A DNA stretch of 64,000 nt, taken from assembly GCA_037952775.1 (NCBI GenBank), contig JBANAY010000003.1:22754001-22818000 (forward strand), read 5' to 3'. Positions 35,857 through 48,098 of this stretch are shown one piece after another; the first letter of the stretch is position 1, and each line of letters opens with the position of its first letter. The notes below the pieces were generated by a model that was not told the origin of the DNA, did no database searches, and saw only the letters and a list, made by a program, of their open reading frames with translations. The stretch is from Clonostachys chloroleuca. Lineage: Eukaryota; Ascomycota; Sordariomycetes; Hypocreales; Bionectriaceae. A program made the position numbers and the translations under genes.

Positions 35857-37121
35857 ATGATTCAAAATCCAGCTGCACCAGATGGCGGCCTAGGTGCTTG
35901 GACTCAAGTCGCGGTGGGCTGCCTGGCCGTGTTCTTGACCTGGGGATATGCCAACGCATTCGGTGCGTTTCAGTCCTACTATATATCCGTTCTGCCCCAA
36001 AATCAATCCGCAATATCCTGGATTGGTTCCCTCCAAGCCTGGCTTACCTTCTCGACCGGAGCCATTTCCGGATGGCTGCTAGATGCCGGGTATCTGACAG
36101 TTGCTTTGGTCGCCGGTGCTGTTCTGCAGCTACTGGGGATCTTCCTCATGAGTGTTTCCACCCAGTTTTGGCAATTGGTATTGACGCAGGGCATCCTCTC
36201 TGGCCTTGGAAACGGGCTGATCTTCACGCCAACGCTCGCCCTAGTCCTGACTTACTTCTCCTCCCGTCGTTCTCTCGCACTGGGAATTGTTACACTGGGA
36301 AATTCTCTAGGGGGCGTGATTTACCCTGCCATCGTGAGGGGGCTTCTCGCGCACTTCGGCTTTAGCTGGATGGCTCGCACCATTGGGTTCATTCACCTAG
36401 CAGGGTTTTGCTTGGTGGTGGGCTTCTTGCGAGCAAGGTTGCAGCCACAGCGAAAGGGGCCAGTTATGGACATTGCGGCATTTCGGAATCGTGTCTACGT
36501 CGCTTATGTCTTTGGGCTCTTTTTCTTCTGCTGGGCGAGGTACTATACCTTCTACTATGTGGGTTCATCAGGCGCTTGCAACCTCGGCTGTATACTAATT
36601 GCTTCCTCCAGGTTGGATCATTTGGTATACAGGTTCTTCATATCTCATATACCGAAGCCACATATCTCATCATGATCATCAACGGCACCGGCATCCCCGC
36701 TCGTATTATAGTTGGGTTACTCGCAGATCGGTTCGGGCCGTTCAACACCTCCATTCCAACAGGCCTCTGCTTGACAGCTGTGGCTTTCAGCTGGTTGAGG
36801 ATTTCCAACCGCGTTGGCATCTTTGCCTGGACCGCTTTCTACGGTCTGTTCTCTGCAGGCATACAGAGCCTCATTCCCTCCGGGGTGGCAAGCATAAGTG
36901 AGCGCATGGACATAATCGGCGCACGGCTGGGAATGTGCTTCACCGTCATGTCATTCGCAGCACTGTCAGGTCCGCCCATTGGGGGCGCAATACAGAATGC
37001 AGCAAGTGGTAGCTATGGGGCCGCTCAAGTGTGGGCTGGGCTTGCTGACGCGAGTTGTGTGCTGCTTATCATTCTGGCGAGGGTACTTCAGGGCCGAAGA
37101 AAGCTTGAGGAGAAGGCTTAG
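35857..37121 (+). CDS. MFS transporter, monocarboxylate porter-like
   Basis: Twelve-helix major facilitator, 403 residues in two exons (35857-36558 and 36612-37121). The start MIQNPAAPDGGLGAWTQVAV is typical of fungal monocarboxylate-porter-like (MCT/Mch-type) proteins (a PDGGxGW motif before helix 1). Further marks are WGYANAFGAFQSYY in helix 1, SAISWIGSLQAWL, LSGLGNGLIFTPTLALVLTYFSSRRSLALGI around helices 4-5, and GLLADRFGPFNTSIP in the loop after helix 8. The intron falls in the middle of helix 7. Such proteins carry small organic acids, or are exporters or importers in secondary-metabolite clusters. It is the first member of a possible small cluster with the convergent oxygenase, zinc-cluster regulator and ABC transporter that follow. 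Confidence 0.88.
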
Positions 37122-37321
37122 AGGGCTATACTGTCTCGTGGCAGACGTTTCCTAGGAGACTTTTTAAGGGCAGTTCTTCGCTCATCCCCATTAGAGCTAT
37201 CTTGGCGATGTTGAGAACATTTACGGCATCCTTTAATAGAGTTATGAGAATGGCGATGGGTAGAAACTAGGTAGAGGAGCGATCTAAAGAATCACTATTC
37301 AATTCTTCACAGTATATTTCG

Positions 37322-38516
37322 TTACCACCCCCGAGCAAACTCGCCAAAATTGATGTTCTGCTCCATATCCACCACCTCGCCCAAGTTTGGCTGCGTGAAC
37401 ACAGCCAGAGTATTCCTGGCAATCTTTCCGTTGCTTATCGCAGGGCTCACACCTCGTACGAAGTGCGGAACCGCCTTGAACTTCCCCTTGGTGATCCTCT
37501 CCAGCGTCTCGCCTGTCTGGAAGGCGATGGCATCCCGGGGAATCTTGACCTGCACAGTCTCGCCCGTCCTCGACTTGATGTATAGCCCGGCCTTAGGGTC
37601 GGGACTTGCGTTGAGCTCCTTCAGCGCAGGCAGAGTCGCACCCGCCGCAGCGCCCTTGGGAACACGCGACGACGTCTCCTCTTCGTTGACGAACATGGCC
37701 GAGGTTAGAGCCGTGAGGCAGCCATGGTCCAGGTGCGTGGCGCACCAATCATCTTCGTTGCCTTGTCCCTCTTCTGGAAGTTTTGCCTGGGGATAATAAT
37801 GGAGCAATCTGGCCTTGGTTGTGTTGCTCGTGCCTACGACGTGTTCAAGGTACCCCTTGATGTAGCCGTCAATCTCGCGCTCGCCGTATCGGTCGCAGGC
37901 ACGCGCGACAAGTACGGCGACGTCGATCATCAGGCGGCACAGCTTCTCAACAGAGGACTTGAACCCTGGGAGAACTGCGTCGCCGGGCCATACATTAGGC
38001 GAGACGTACTCGGGAAAGTTCTCCTGGTTGAACTCGGCGGTGGGCTTGGCGCAGTCGAGCGATGGGTCAGTGTAGAACGCGCAGTTGGCATAGAACGAGC
38101 CCTTGAATGTGTCTACTTGTCCTTCCTTGAGCTGCTCCTTGCCCAACGACCATCCCGTGAGGTATTTAGCTGCGGCATTCTCGATTTTGACTGGGTCTGA
38201 CTGTCAGCAAGCGGACTTGGCGCAGACGTGATGACGGCTCTCACCCAGCTCCTGTTCTGGCAGATTTCCCAGATACGATGCATAGGATAATGCTTGATGA
38301 CGAAGGCCAGCGAATTCTGAAGGGACATCTTTAACAACCAATATTCCAAGAGAGTTGGGGCCAAATGCCTCGACCAGCTTCTCGAAGGGCACGTTCCCTA
38401 AACGTCTATATCAGCAGCTAGGTCAAACCATGCTCAATTGTCACCACTCTACCTGTTTTGAGGTCCTCCAATGATAATACCACTGGTTGGGCGATGGGGA
38501 CGCTATCGGTGGTCAT
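37322..38516 (-). CDS. 2-oxoglutarate/Fe(II)-dependent oxygenase (isopenicillin N synthase-like fold)
   Basis: Predicted non-haem iron oxygenase of 361 residues in three exons (38453-38516, 38245-38397, 37322-38190). The N-terminus reads VVLSLEDLKTGNVPFEKLVEAF, then LGILVVKDVPSEF, as in DIOX_N domains. The jelly-roll core contains RLLHYYPQAKLP, the iron-binding H-x-D in ATHLDHGCLTALTSAMF (His at about residue 225, Asp two further), AFQTGETLERITKGKFKAVPHFV with the distal His, and a following R-x-T (ARNTLAVFTQPN) for 2-oxoglutarate. All expected ligands are therefore visible. Substrate unknown. It is convergent with the MFS porter (200 bases between stops), which together with the nearby regulator and exporter hints at a shared pathway. 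Confidence 0.87.
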
Positions 38517-39353
38517 GGTAGTTGTTTTCAAAAAGAAAAGATTATTTTGGTACGATTAGAGAGGATGTTGGGTTTTCCGTAGCAGGTCAGAAGGGATTAG
38601 GTCAAGCGGAGACTTGTGAGCTGTAAGGATGGTGAGTTTTATGCTTTCCCACCAGAGGATGATTAATCTGTTCCACGCGGGATAAAACTAAGCTTGCTCG
38701 GGAGGGGCAAGATGGAGACAAGCAGAAGAAGTGATCCTTTAGGCCTCGAGGATCAGTCTCATTGGGCGCGGTATCAATCTTGGTGGGTAGCATGATCCAG
38801 ATCCAATGTCGGAGCACCCCGAGACTGCGCCAATGTCCGTCAAAAAACATGGCGATAAGAGATCGATTTCGATAAAGTATCTTAGATTTCTCCTTCGGGA
38901 GGGCTCAGAGGGGATTTTAGGTGACTAACCTTGGAGTGCCCATTGGCCTGAATATACGACACCAATGAGCATGCGAGATCCTACTACAGGGGGCATTGTC
39001 AGATGGCCAAAGCTTGCATTAGCCTCGTACTAATTGCTTCTAAATGATAATTGGCCAACGTTTACGAGAGCATCACAACCACTGGCTGAGTTCGGTGTCG
39101 ATCCATACTCGTCACGAGCGTTGACAACAATATCCGCTGCCCGCGTCGTGGACTAGAGAATGCGTAAATATATTGATCGGGCATACAGAGACTGCCACGG
39201 CCTCGCCGTATCTAATACGAAATATCCAATCTCACTTTGGGCACTTTGGGAGGAGTAATATCAGGCACTGGCGATCATGTACCCTCCAACCAACATGCAA
39301 TATGCAATAAGGACCTCTTCCCAAAAATCCAGACGCAATCACCCATAAAGATG
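38517..39353. other. intergenic region, oxygenase promoter
   Basis: Upstream of the oxygenase and downstream of the zinc-cluster regulator, both on the minus strand. No gene is seen. Confidence 0.4.
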
Positions 39354-41213
39354 CTAGGTGCCAAGCCCGTCACTGGCATCTAAACTGTGAATACCTGCGC
39401 ATCGCCGAACGGTACATATCTCCCGTCGCACATTATCGAGCGGCGAAAGACTCGCGTATACTTGTTGCCCATCCTCGCCGAGCATAACGCATTGATAAAT
39501 CTTTCCGCATTTCTCCGTCCCTTCCACTGGCGCATCTTCGTCCCGCAGCCAAAACCACCTCGCCTGGGGCGGCACGGAGCCGTCCTTATCTCGGCCAATC
39601 TCTTCAAGCAAGACTGCTCCTAGAATCCCATCCATGGTAGAAATGATATCCCACGGGACCATGGACGGAGGGAGCTCATTGAGCGCCTCAACAGCCATCA
39701 TACGAATATCATGGTCGCGACATGCACGTACAACCGTGCAAAGCGGTAGTATGAGACCTTGTCCGAGCAGGACCGAAGTTGGCCTCGGATGGGACAAGGA
39801 GTCTCGGTACAAGCCGATGCATTTCATCGTAAGTTCTCTAAATTCCTCCTTGAATGCATCATAGGCAACTTGCGTTGCATCTAGACAGCACGTAAGCGAG
39901 ATGTGAAGCAGCAACCAATGGATCCGCGCAATGCGCAACGCCTTTTTCGAGGCGTCATCCACCAGGGGACTCCTTGCATAATGATCCATGACATCTTTCC
40001 ATCTCTGCAGCTGAGAGAGAAATACTTCCCGGCGCATTACGGCGATGTCGTCCGGTGGGTTAGTTGAAGTCACAGTGGAAGCGGAGTGGCCCACAAAGAT
40101 GCTTCCAGAGGTAAAGAATCTACCCCAGGAACTAAAGAATTCTGAAACGCTACTACAATCGAGGTCACCGGAACGAAGCTCAGGTTCAACCTGGAAGAAA
40201 CTTGGAAACTGATGCTGAGGTCGAGAGATGTTTGAGAGGTGGTTCATTACGGAAATGCAGGGCAGGACATGTTCCATATCCTGAAATCCGGAATCTCTGA
40301 CACGCTTGGCTTGCTCCTCAGTATTCGTTTGAAAGATGGTAATCAGGTCTTTCAGGATACGCAATGAAGAATCAAGAAGCGTCTCCGCTATCCTGGCCTG
40401 GCCTTGTACCAACTCGAAGACAACAAGTAGAAGAGTCGACACCACGACGGTCCTGGGAGCTGTCGTGGCCATGACCTCTATTCTCTCTCGCAAAGACTTC
40501 ACGGCCTTCACGTGATGCCGCAGGGCTATATTGCGGTGTTGGGCAACTGCATAAGTATCTTCTTCGGTCGAAGTTGGGGATGAAGTGTCAGGAATGAGGC
40601 TCTTTTGGGTGCTCACGGCTCGAATCAGCGCCCCTACCGCGAGTATCGAATGCTGAATACAATCGTCCTGGAGGCCTTCGCTGACGAGCTGGGACCAGGC
40701 TGGACAAGTATAAAATCCAGCCAGGTTGGACGTGACCTGATGCCGGAAGTAATCAAAGTACGCCCCATCCTGATGGCCAGCCAGGGGCAGTGTTGAGATG
40801 CTTGGTAGAATAGACTGAGTCACGATCATCTCTTGCATTCTAGGCGTAGAAGATCGAGGCGCGAGAGGCCGTGTAGCCACAGGCCGAGCGACGACACTCT
40901 TTCTGCGCCGGTCGATGGCCTCGACGTAGCCTTGACAAGTAACCTTGGCGCTTTCACAGCGGGTACATGCGGGCTTACGCTCATCACACTTGACTCGCCG
41001 AGTCTTACATGTGACACAGCCAGTGCGAACCTTGGGTCGGCGGGCTCGCTCTCGCCTTGCGATCTCCGTGGAGCCCAGACGGGCAAGGACACGGCCGTCA
41101 AGATGATCATCGCTCGTCACCGGATCTGAAGGTCTGGGGAGGATCCAGGAGCCGATGCGATTCCCAGCAAGGAAAGCATCGTTGGACTGGGGGTGGGCCA
41201 TGGTTCCTGGCAA
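39354..41213 (-). CDS. Zn2Cys6 fungal transcription factor
   Basis: Intronless regulator of 619 residues (615 if the second ATG at 41201 is used). The zinc cluster lies at residues 66-93: cysteines 66, 69, 76, 83, 86 and 93 in RTGCVTCKTRRVKCDERK and PACTRCESAKVTCQGY. This long spacing from the N-terminus with a basic arm (IARRERARRPKVR) is common in the family. The remaining part is largely helical with a typical fungal-specific factor domain (ISVMNHLSNISRPQHQFPSF, LHISLTCCLDATQVAYDAF). The ABCC transporter starts 1.2 kb away on the opposite strand and the oxygenase lies downstream on the same strand, so it is the natural candidate for a local regulator of both. That is inference. Confidence 0.9.
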   Translation of the reverse strand: MPGTMAHPQSNDAFLAGNRIGSWILPRPSDPVTSDDHLDGRVLARLGSTEIARRERARRPKVRTGCVTCKTRRVKCDERKPACTRCESAKVTCQGYVEAIDRRRKSVVARPVATRPLAPRSSTPRMQEMIVTQSILPSISTLPLAGHQDGAYFDYFRHQVTSNLAGFYTCPAWSQLVSEGLQDDCIQHSILAVGALIRAVSTQKSLIPDTSSPTSTEEDTYAVAQHRNIALRHHVKAVKSLRERIEVMATTAPRTVVVSTLLLVVFELVQGQARIAETLLDSSLRILKDLITIFQTNTEEQAKRVRDSGFQDMEHVLPCISVMNHLSNISRPQHQFPSFFQVEPELRSGDLDCSSVSEFFSSWGRFFTSGSIFVGHSASTVTSTNPPDDIAVMRREVFLSQLQRWKDVMDHYARSPLVDDASKKALRIARIHWLLLHISLTCCLDATQVAYDAFKEEFRELTMKCIGLYRDSLSHPRPTSVLLGQGLILPLCTVVRACRDHDIRMMAVEALNELPPSMVPWDIISTMDGILGAVLLEEIGRDKDGSVPPQARWFWLRDEDAPVEGTEKCGKIYQCVMLGEDGQQVYASLSPLDNVRREICTVRRCAGIHSLDASDGLGT

Positions 41214-42445
41214 GGGCTCTCGTCATGGATTGGGGCTTGGGGCCGTTGGTGGCAACTTGGTGCTGTCTCACGGATAGCGGCGGCAACGAACCGGTTCAGA
41301 GGCCGGAGAGATGATATCTACACCATAGACGAGGGTGCTAGCAAGGACGGGGCTTCAAGCATAGAGCAAACGCCGCCATTGTTCCGAGTCTCTTTCGAAG
41401 CAAGGTTGATAAAAAGGCCCGTCAAAATATTGACCCGAGACGCGAGAGTGATCCAGAGCAAGAGCAAGTGGGGTCATTCAAAGCAAACGACTTTCACGTG
41501 ACGAGTCCACCGCCAATTCAGTACACTACCCTATAGCTCTGCTCTGCCTTGCTTCAATATATGTAGATAAAACTACTAGAAGTTGTCCAAAGAAGTTGGA
41601 ATACTACATCTAGCTTATACTGACGGAGATCCAATATTGGGCAGCATTCTAACTTTCCTTGCCCCCGCAGTCAAGTCTTGCTTGTTAAAACAGCCGTTAG
41701 AGGTCAAAGCAGGTTAAGCCATGGCGTATTTTTCTTTTTCGACAACTACCAGCATCGGACAAAGGCTATACACGTAATTTTTGATACAACAAACACCTCT
41801 GCCCCATCTCTGAGGGGTCTTTCGACCGCAATGGCCAAACTACATGTAATTATTCCCAAGACTGATTGAAGTACTTCGGACTTCCAACTTCCTCCAGTTT
41901 TCTGTCTCAGAAATGAGGACAGAAGCTAGGATGATTGCGTGATGGGTGAGATCCGTGTCTCGGAGCAATGTGTTATCGGCTGCTCTTCGCATGTCTTCTC
42001 GACCCTCGAAGCAAGCGCTTGTTCGAAGCTCAATTCCCGCAGCAGCCATGAAACTGTCCGGTATGAATTCAAGATGCCAAGCGATAGTTGCGGCGCAAAA
42101 AGTTCGCAGAAAATAGCCTAAACGGGGAAACGCGACCATCATTTCGTTGTAAGCACAATGTAGCATCGATAGCTGGATCTAACACTCTGATCTGCATGTG
42201 CAGGGGACAATCCCAGTGAATTTACGCGTACTAATCGTACTAAAGGCTTTTGTACCCGGTCGACAAGAGGGATTCCTCTATTCTTTATTATCCATGAGTC
42301 ACTCAACCCCTCATCGCTTATTCTGGCTTTTGCACATGGCGTTTACCACGGACAATTGAGTCTGCTCTGCAAAAATTACTGGCAGTCGTAAACTTTCAAT
42401 AAATCATCCGCTTGGTCTATCGGGGTGAGTCTACGTAGGCAAAAA
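41214..42445. promoter_or_regulatory. divergent promoter region of regulator and ABC transporter
   Basis: 1.2 kb between the starts of the Zn2Cys6 gene and the ABC transporter. Close to the regulator start lies CGG-N7-CCG at 41281-41293, within a patch of several CGG triplets. This is the inverted-triplet layout that Zn2Cys6 dimers bind, so autoregulation is possible. No gene is called; a minus-strand frame at 41840-42166 is unsupported. Confidence 0.35.
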
Positions 42446-45400
42446 ATGTCGACTTGCGAGCTGGGAGCCGACGACAAGTTCGGTCCCCGGGTGATTGGTT
42501 GCAGAGATGACTTTGATTTCACTCTACTCTTTGAGCAAGCTATACTTTCGACTCCCTTAACCGTCATTGCCATACTGGTGTGCATCCATCGTATCGCAGT
42601 TCTATATAAGCAGAGCGTCAAAACCAAGCCAGGCTCATCAGGCTCAAACAGGCCAATACTTAAGCAAGTAGGAGCTCCCCAATCATCCAGTTCTTTCTCT
42701 TTCACTTTTTAGGACCAACTAACATCATACCATTGAATTAGATTCCTCTCGCTGGTTTCATTATTACACAGCTTGTGCTTGTAGCGCTTTGGTCCTCGTC
42801 CAGCAATGCGACTAAAATTTCCGTTGCGGCCTCGGCATTGTCCATGACAGCAGGCCTGGCTCTGGCAACTCTCTCATTCATCCATCACAGCAGGGCTGTT
42901 CGACCATCTGGGATTCTGAACGCTTACCTAGCTTTCTCCACCTTATTCGATCTCGCTCAAGCTCGGACACTGTGGCTCAGACACGATCATGCGCTGGCTT
43001 CTGTTTTCACGACGGGACTCGTATGCAAGGCCTTAGCCCTCTTTGCAGAGATGAGGGAGAAAAGGAAGATACTCAGAGAACCCTACGCAAATTATCCGCC
43101 AGAGGCTTTGGGCGGCGTTATTAATAGAAGTGTGTTCTGGTGGATCAACTCTCTTCTGCTCAAAGGTCGGTCTTCAAGTCTTGAATTGGAGGATCTGTAC
43201 GAACTCGATGAGGAACTGAGCTTCGATCATCTGCACGCCAGATTCCGACAGTCCTGGTACTCCAACGCCAGGAGAAACCCTTCAACCAAAGCCCTAATTG
43301 AGACTGTATTCCGGTGCTTCTGGAAACAGATTTCTTACATTGTTTTCTACCGGCTGTGCCTCATCGCCTTCAACTTTTGCCAACCTCTGTTGATCCATAG
43401 GGCTCTTTCGCTCTTGCTCGAGCCCGAGGATAGCCCCAGCAGAAAGAGTGTTGGGTATGCGTTGATCGGCGCCACTCTGCTCATCTACATCGGCATCGCG
43501 GTGACCACGGGCCTTTTCAAGCATAACCTGTATCGTCTTATCACAATGCTGAGGGGGAGTCTGGTCGGGCTGATTTATGAAACGACTCTTCGTATCGACC
43601 CTCACGCTGCCAAAGATTCTGCTGCCATTACACTCATGAGCACCGATATTGATTGCATGGCGACTGGCGTGGAAGAGATGGATGCTGTCTGGGCTTCTCC
43701 GATCGAAATTGCCATCTCCATATATCTTCTCTACCAACAAGTCGGTCTGGCTACAATCACTCCAATTGTCATTGCAATAGGTAAGCTTTTACCCCGACTG
43801 GTTATTCCTTAACTGACATTTTGGGAATTCAGTTGTTGTTCTCATATCTATTGCTCTTCGAAAGATTTCCACAACCTCACAAAAGTCGTGGCTAGAAGCT
43901 ACACAACGAAGAGTAGCTATAACATCTATGGTTCTCTCCAACATCAAGCCGATCAAAATGATGGGATTGGCGGACAATGTAGGTAGAATTCTACAAAATC
44001 TACGCGTCAATGAGATCAAAATAGCGGGCAAGTTCCGAACTATGCTCACTGTTTCTCTCCTGATTGCTACCACGTCCTTGGCTCTCATCCCATTCTTTAC
44101 TCTCACTACCTATGCATTGATGATGCGATCCAATGGCGATATTATCAAGTTGAGCCCCGTGGTGGCATTCACGACATTGTCCCTTGTAAGCCTTCTGGCC
44201 ACTCCGATCAGATACTTCGTCAAGGGAATCCCCAAGGTTGCTGCTGCTTTCGGGTGCTTTCAACGAATCCAGAAATATCTTTTAATGCCTCAGATAATTC
44301 CTGAGATAGAGTCTGGCGACAGAAATGCGTTGGTTAGCCATGATGACAAAATAGAACTTCAAGCGCTGGCTGTTTCAAGGGAAAGAAGCGCGAATGGAGT
44401 CCCCCTCCTTTCCATCGACAAAGCGGATTTCATATTACCAGCAACAACTACCCCAATTCTCCGCAATATCAGTCTTTCCATCACATCCGGCACGTGGACT
44501 ATTTTGGCAGGGCCTATCGGTTGCGGGAAGAGTTTGCTTCTTTTGGCAATCATAAACGAACTCCGGCATATCAGAGGAACTGTATCCCGTTCGCCTTCTT
44601 TGGAGATTGGCTATTGTTCTCAAGATCCATGGCTACCCAACTTGAGTATCAAGAAACTTATTGTTGCGCACTCACCATGGAACGAAGAGCTCTATTCGTC
44701 GGTTCTCGAGGTTTGTCTACTGCGTCGCGACTTACAAGAGCTACCTCAAGGGGATCAACAAGTGATTGGTAGCAAAGGGCTAAGTCTAAGTGGTGGGCAG
44801 AAGCAAAGACTGAGCCTTGCAAGAGCTCTGTACTCTCGCAAACAGCTTCTAGTCCTTGACGACATCTTGGGAGGCCTCGATCCAAAGACCGAGCAAATTC
44901 TTGTCAATAATGTGTTTGGTACTGAGGGCTTCCTTCGTAAGCATTCAATGACTGCTTTGCTGGCCACACATTCAAGTAAGTGATTCAGTCTCTTCGTGTT
45001 TCGGAAGACACCCACTGACTGAGTATCAGTTCGCCATGTTTGCCGAGCGGACCGTGTAATAATCATGGCCCAAGGAGGGTCTATTGTTGAGCAAGGCGCG
45101 CCCAGTGAGATCCACGCCATTAAACATTCTGCGGATGACGAAATCATCAGCCCGGAAGTTCTCAGAAGTAAACCATCTTCCCTCATAGAAGAGCCGATTT
45201 CAATCCAGGTCCAGCATCAATCCCAAGGAGAGCCGGTGAATCAAGATATGGAATCCGATCTTTCTCGTCGAACCGGCGACTTCCGGTTGTATCTCTACTA
45301 TTTCAAGGCCATAGGTTGGGTTACCTCATCCATTGCACTTGGAAGTGTCATCTTAATGGCTGTGTTTCTAAAGTTGACCACACTTTGGGTCCAATGGTGG

Positions 45401-47095
45401 TCTGAATCGGAACAAACTAAGCCAGGGAAGCAGACAAATATGCATATCGGAGTATGGGGTCTGATTTGCGCCCTGGCTATCATATCCACGGCATTCGGAC
45501 TTATCAGCCTTCTGCACTTCGCAATGCCGCATACATCCATTGGTTTGCATCAGAGGCTCGTCGATACAGTGATGAGAGCGCCTTACTGGTTCCTAGTCTC
45601 CACAGACACTGGGAACCTGGTGAATCGTTTTAGCCAGGATATGTCCCTCATTTGTTTACAACTACCATTTGCCTTAGAAGATACCATGCTAAATTTCAGT
45701 TTCTGTGTCCTGGGTCTGATTCTTATCACATTGGCATCTAAATGGTCGATGACTATGTATCCACCGCTCATAGTGGTTCTCTACTTCTTACAAAGGTTTT
45801 ACCTCATGACATCTCGACAGTTACGTCTTTTGGATTTGGAAGCAAAATCACCTCTCTACTCAGATTTCATCCAGACCCTTCAGGGAGTGGTCACGATTAG
45901 GGCATTCGGCTGGCAGCATGCGTCAACCGCAAAGAGCGCCACACTTCTCGATCAATCACAAAGGCCATTTTATCTCATGTACAGTATCCAGAGATGGCTG
46001 AATCTCGTACTGGACTTACTTGTCGCAGCAGTCGCCACCATGATCGTGGCTCTCGCAACTCAACTCAATGACTCGTCGGCCGGAGCGCTTGGTGTCGCTC
46101 TGTTGAACATTCTTAGGTTTAGTTCGGACCTTGTTGATCTGATCCGGACTTGGACAGAACTAGAGACATCTTTGGGAGCGATATCGCGTATTCGGGCGTT
46201 TGAAAACGAGAGCCCCTCGGAACGCTTGCCAGGGGAAAGAGTTGACCCCCCTGCACAGTGGCCATTCCAAGGGTTGATCCAGATCGAAAACCTGTCGTCA
46301 AGCTATATGTAGGTTTGAAAGGCTAACTTGATACCACGTGATTGATGTAACTAACTCATAATAGGCCCGATTCTGAGCCCATCCTAAAGAATATCTGCTT
46401 AGAGATCGAGCCGGGAAGCAAGGTTGGTGTATGCGGCCGAACAGGAAGGTGAGGCATGAGACGCTCTTCAATCATGTGAATAATCCACTGACACACATTC
46501 TAGTGGCAAGAGCACATTTCTTCTGACGATGCTGAGGATGGCGGAGGTCCAGAGCGGAGACATCTTGATTGATGGCATATCAGTGAAATCTATGCCACGC
46601 AATGTAGCGCGCCGTCGCATCATCACAATGCCTCAAGAGGCACTCTTCCTCCCAGGGTCCGTCCGCTCAAACGTCGACCCACTGAACGAACACGCCGACG
46701 AGGCGATCTTTTCTGCATTGAATGAGGTGGGAATACTCGACATCATCATCGCTCGGGGAGGCTTGAGCGCCAACATGGAGACCATGGCTCTGTCCCATGG
46801 GCAACAACAACTCTTCTGTCTCACTCGCGTCATCCTCAGCTCGTCTAAGATTGTGCTTCTCGACGAGATTACGTCCAGCGTCGACGCAGTTACCGAAGCC
46901 AAGATGATGGAGGTGGTGGAAAGGACATTCCACGATAGGACCGTTGTTGCCATCGCCCACCACCTGCATACAATCCGGAATTTTGACAAGATTATTGTGC
47001 TAGACAAAGGATACGTGGTGGAGGTAGGCTCGCCTGATGAACTGTTAGGAAACCCGCTCAGTGTTTTCCGGGAGCTCTGGGAACGAAATCATTAG
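42446..47095 (+). CDS. ABC transporter, subfamily C (MRP type)
   Basis: Full-length exporter of about 1452 residues in six exons (42446-42667, 42742-43780, 43833-44975, 45030-46308, 46365-46448, 46504-47095). An N-terminal TMD0-like block of hydrophobic helices precedes two transmembrane-domain/nucleotide-binding-domain pairs. NBD1 has Walker A GPIGCGKS (about residue 647), the signature LSLSGGQKQRLSLARAL (about 739) and Walker B LLVLDDILGGLD. NBD2 has Walker A GRTGSGKST (about 1256, split by the last intron), a changed signature LSHGQQQLF (about 1351) and Walker B IVLLDEITSSVD. An Asp instead of Glu after Walker B in NBD1 is normal for ABCC proteins. Such pumps export conjugates, drugs or secondary metabolites across the plasma or vacuolar membrane. 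It is divergent from the zinc-cluster regulator. Confidence 0.93.
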
Positions 47096-48098
47096 ACACT
47101 CGCGACGCGACAGGGTTCTGGAACCGGAGGCGTGCTTATTGATTATATCGATCCTACCGAAGTTTCAGTTAGGGTCAGAAATGGAATCACGCCATGCTTC
47201 ATTCCATTTTGACATTCTTGAATATCATCAGCAAGCTCCAGTGTCGTGATGCCTCATGCTACCTAGCAGGGCTCCCGCAGCTGCCACGACCGAGATCACT
47301 CACCAACGACCAAGTAATTAAGCTAGAAACTAAGACATATCGAAGTGGACTATTCATCATGTCTTTACTTGTATCTCATTCCCATTTTAACTTCTCTTAC
47401 TGTCATTGGACATATTGGGCATTCATGAATGAGCCCTCTTATGATCTCATAACGTTATTCGCTAATCCATCTCGTACCCTAAATCGCGTAGCAGAGTCTC
47501 TTTGGCCAATAATCCGCCAGCAGCATGAGTGTTTTCTTTTTCTCCCCACACGAAATCTCTCGTTGTGGGCCAAGTCAGGTGAGAAAAGAGTAAAAGCTGG
47601 GGGATCCAAATGTACATACCCACCACTTTCGGTTTCATCACCATACTGGAAATCTAAGTACACGAATAATTGTTGTGATGGAGCTACTGGTAGATGTTAG
47701 GTATTTGTCCCAGATATCATCTCCTTTTTGATACTTCATGTCACAACAACCTAATGGCCCCAGGTAGTGCTGTAAAAAAGTTGCTTGAGTAGGGTACCGT
47801 ACCTCCTCACCGACGTGAGGTCTTGTCCTCAACCCCCTGCTTTTCTTATTTAGGCATCGCTTAATGATCCAGATTGATAAGATAAAACGGGTCGGGTCTT
47901 TACGATCAAGCTCTAGCGGTCAACAGCATTTACTCAGGGGTGGTGAGTCAAAGAAGGTAGCTGCTTTGCATTTTCTGCGCAGCAACAAGAGTTTGACCCG
48001 TCCCCCACTCAAACCTGTCATCTTCATCCTTTGGAGACGCTCTGTTTACGAATCTCAAATATCCCCCTTAAGCCTGACTTGCACTACAGTTCCCCGTC
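47096..48098. other. intergenic region
   Basis: Downstream of the ABC transporter and upstream of the second acetyltransferase. Open frames here (for example 47194-47700) have no family features and are treated as chance. Confidence 0.4.

Noticed and set aside
47194..47700. 168-codon frame after the ABC transporter
   Set aside because: Starts in the 3' flank of the exporter, AT-rich, no recognisable motif, no splice support.
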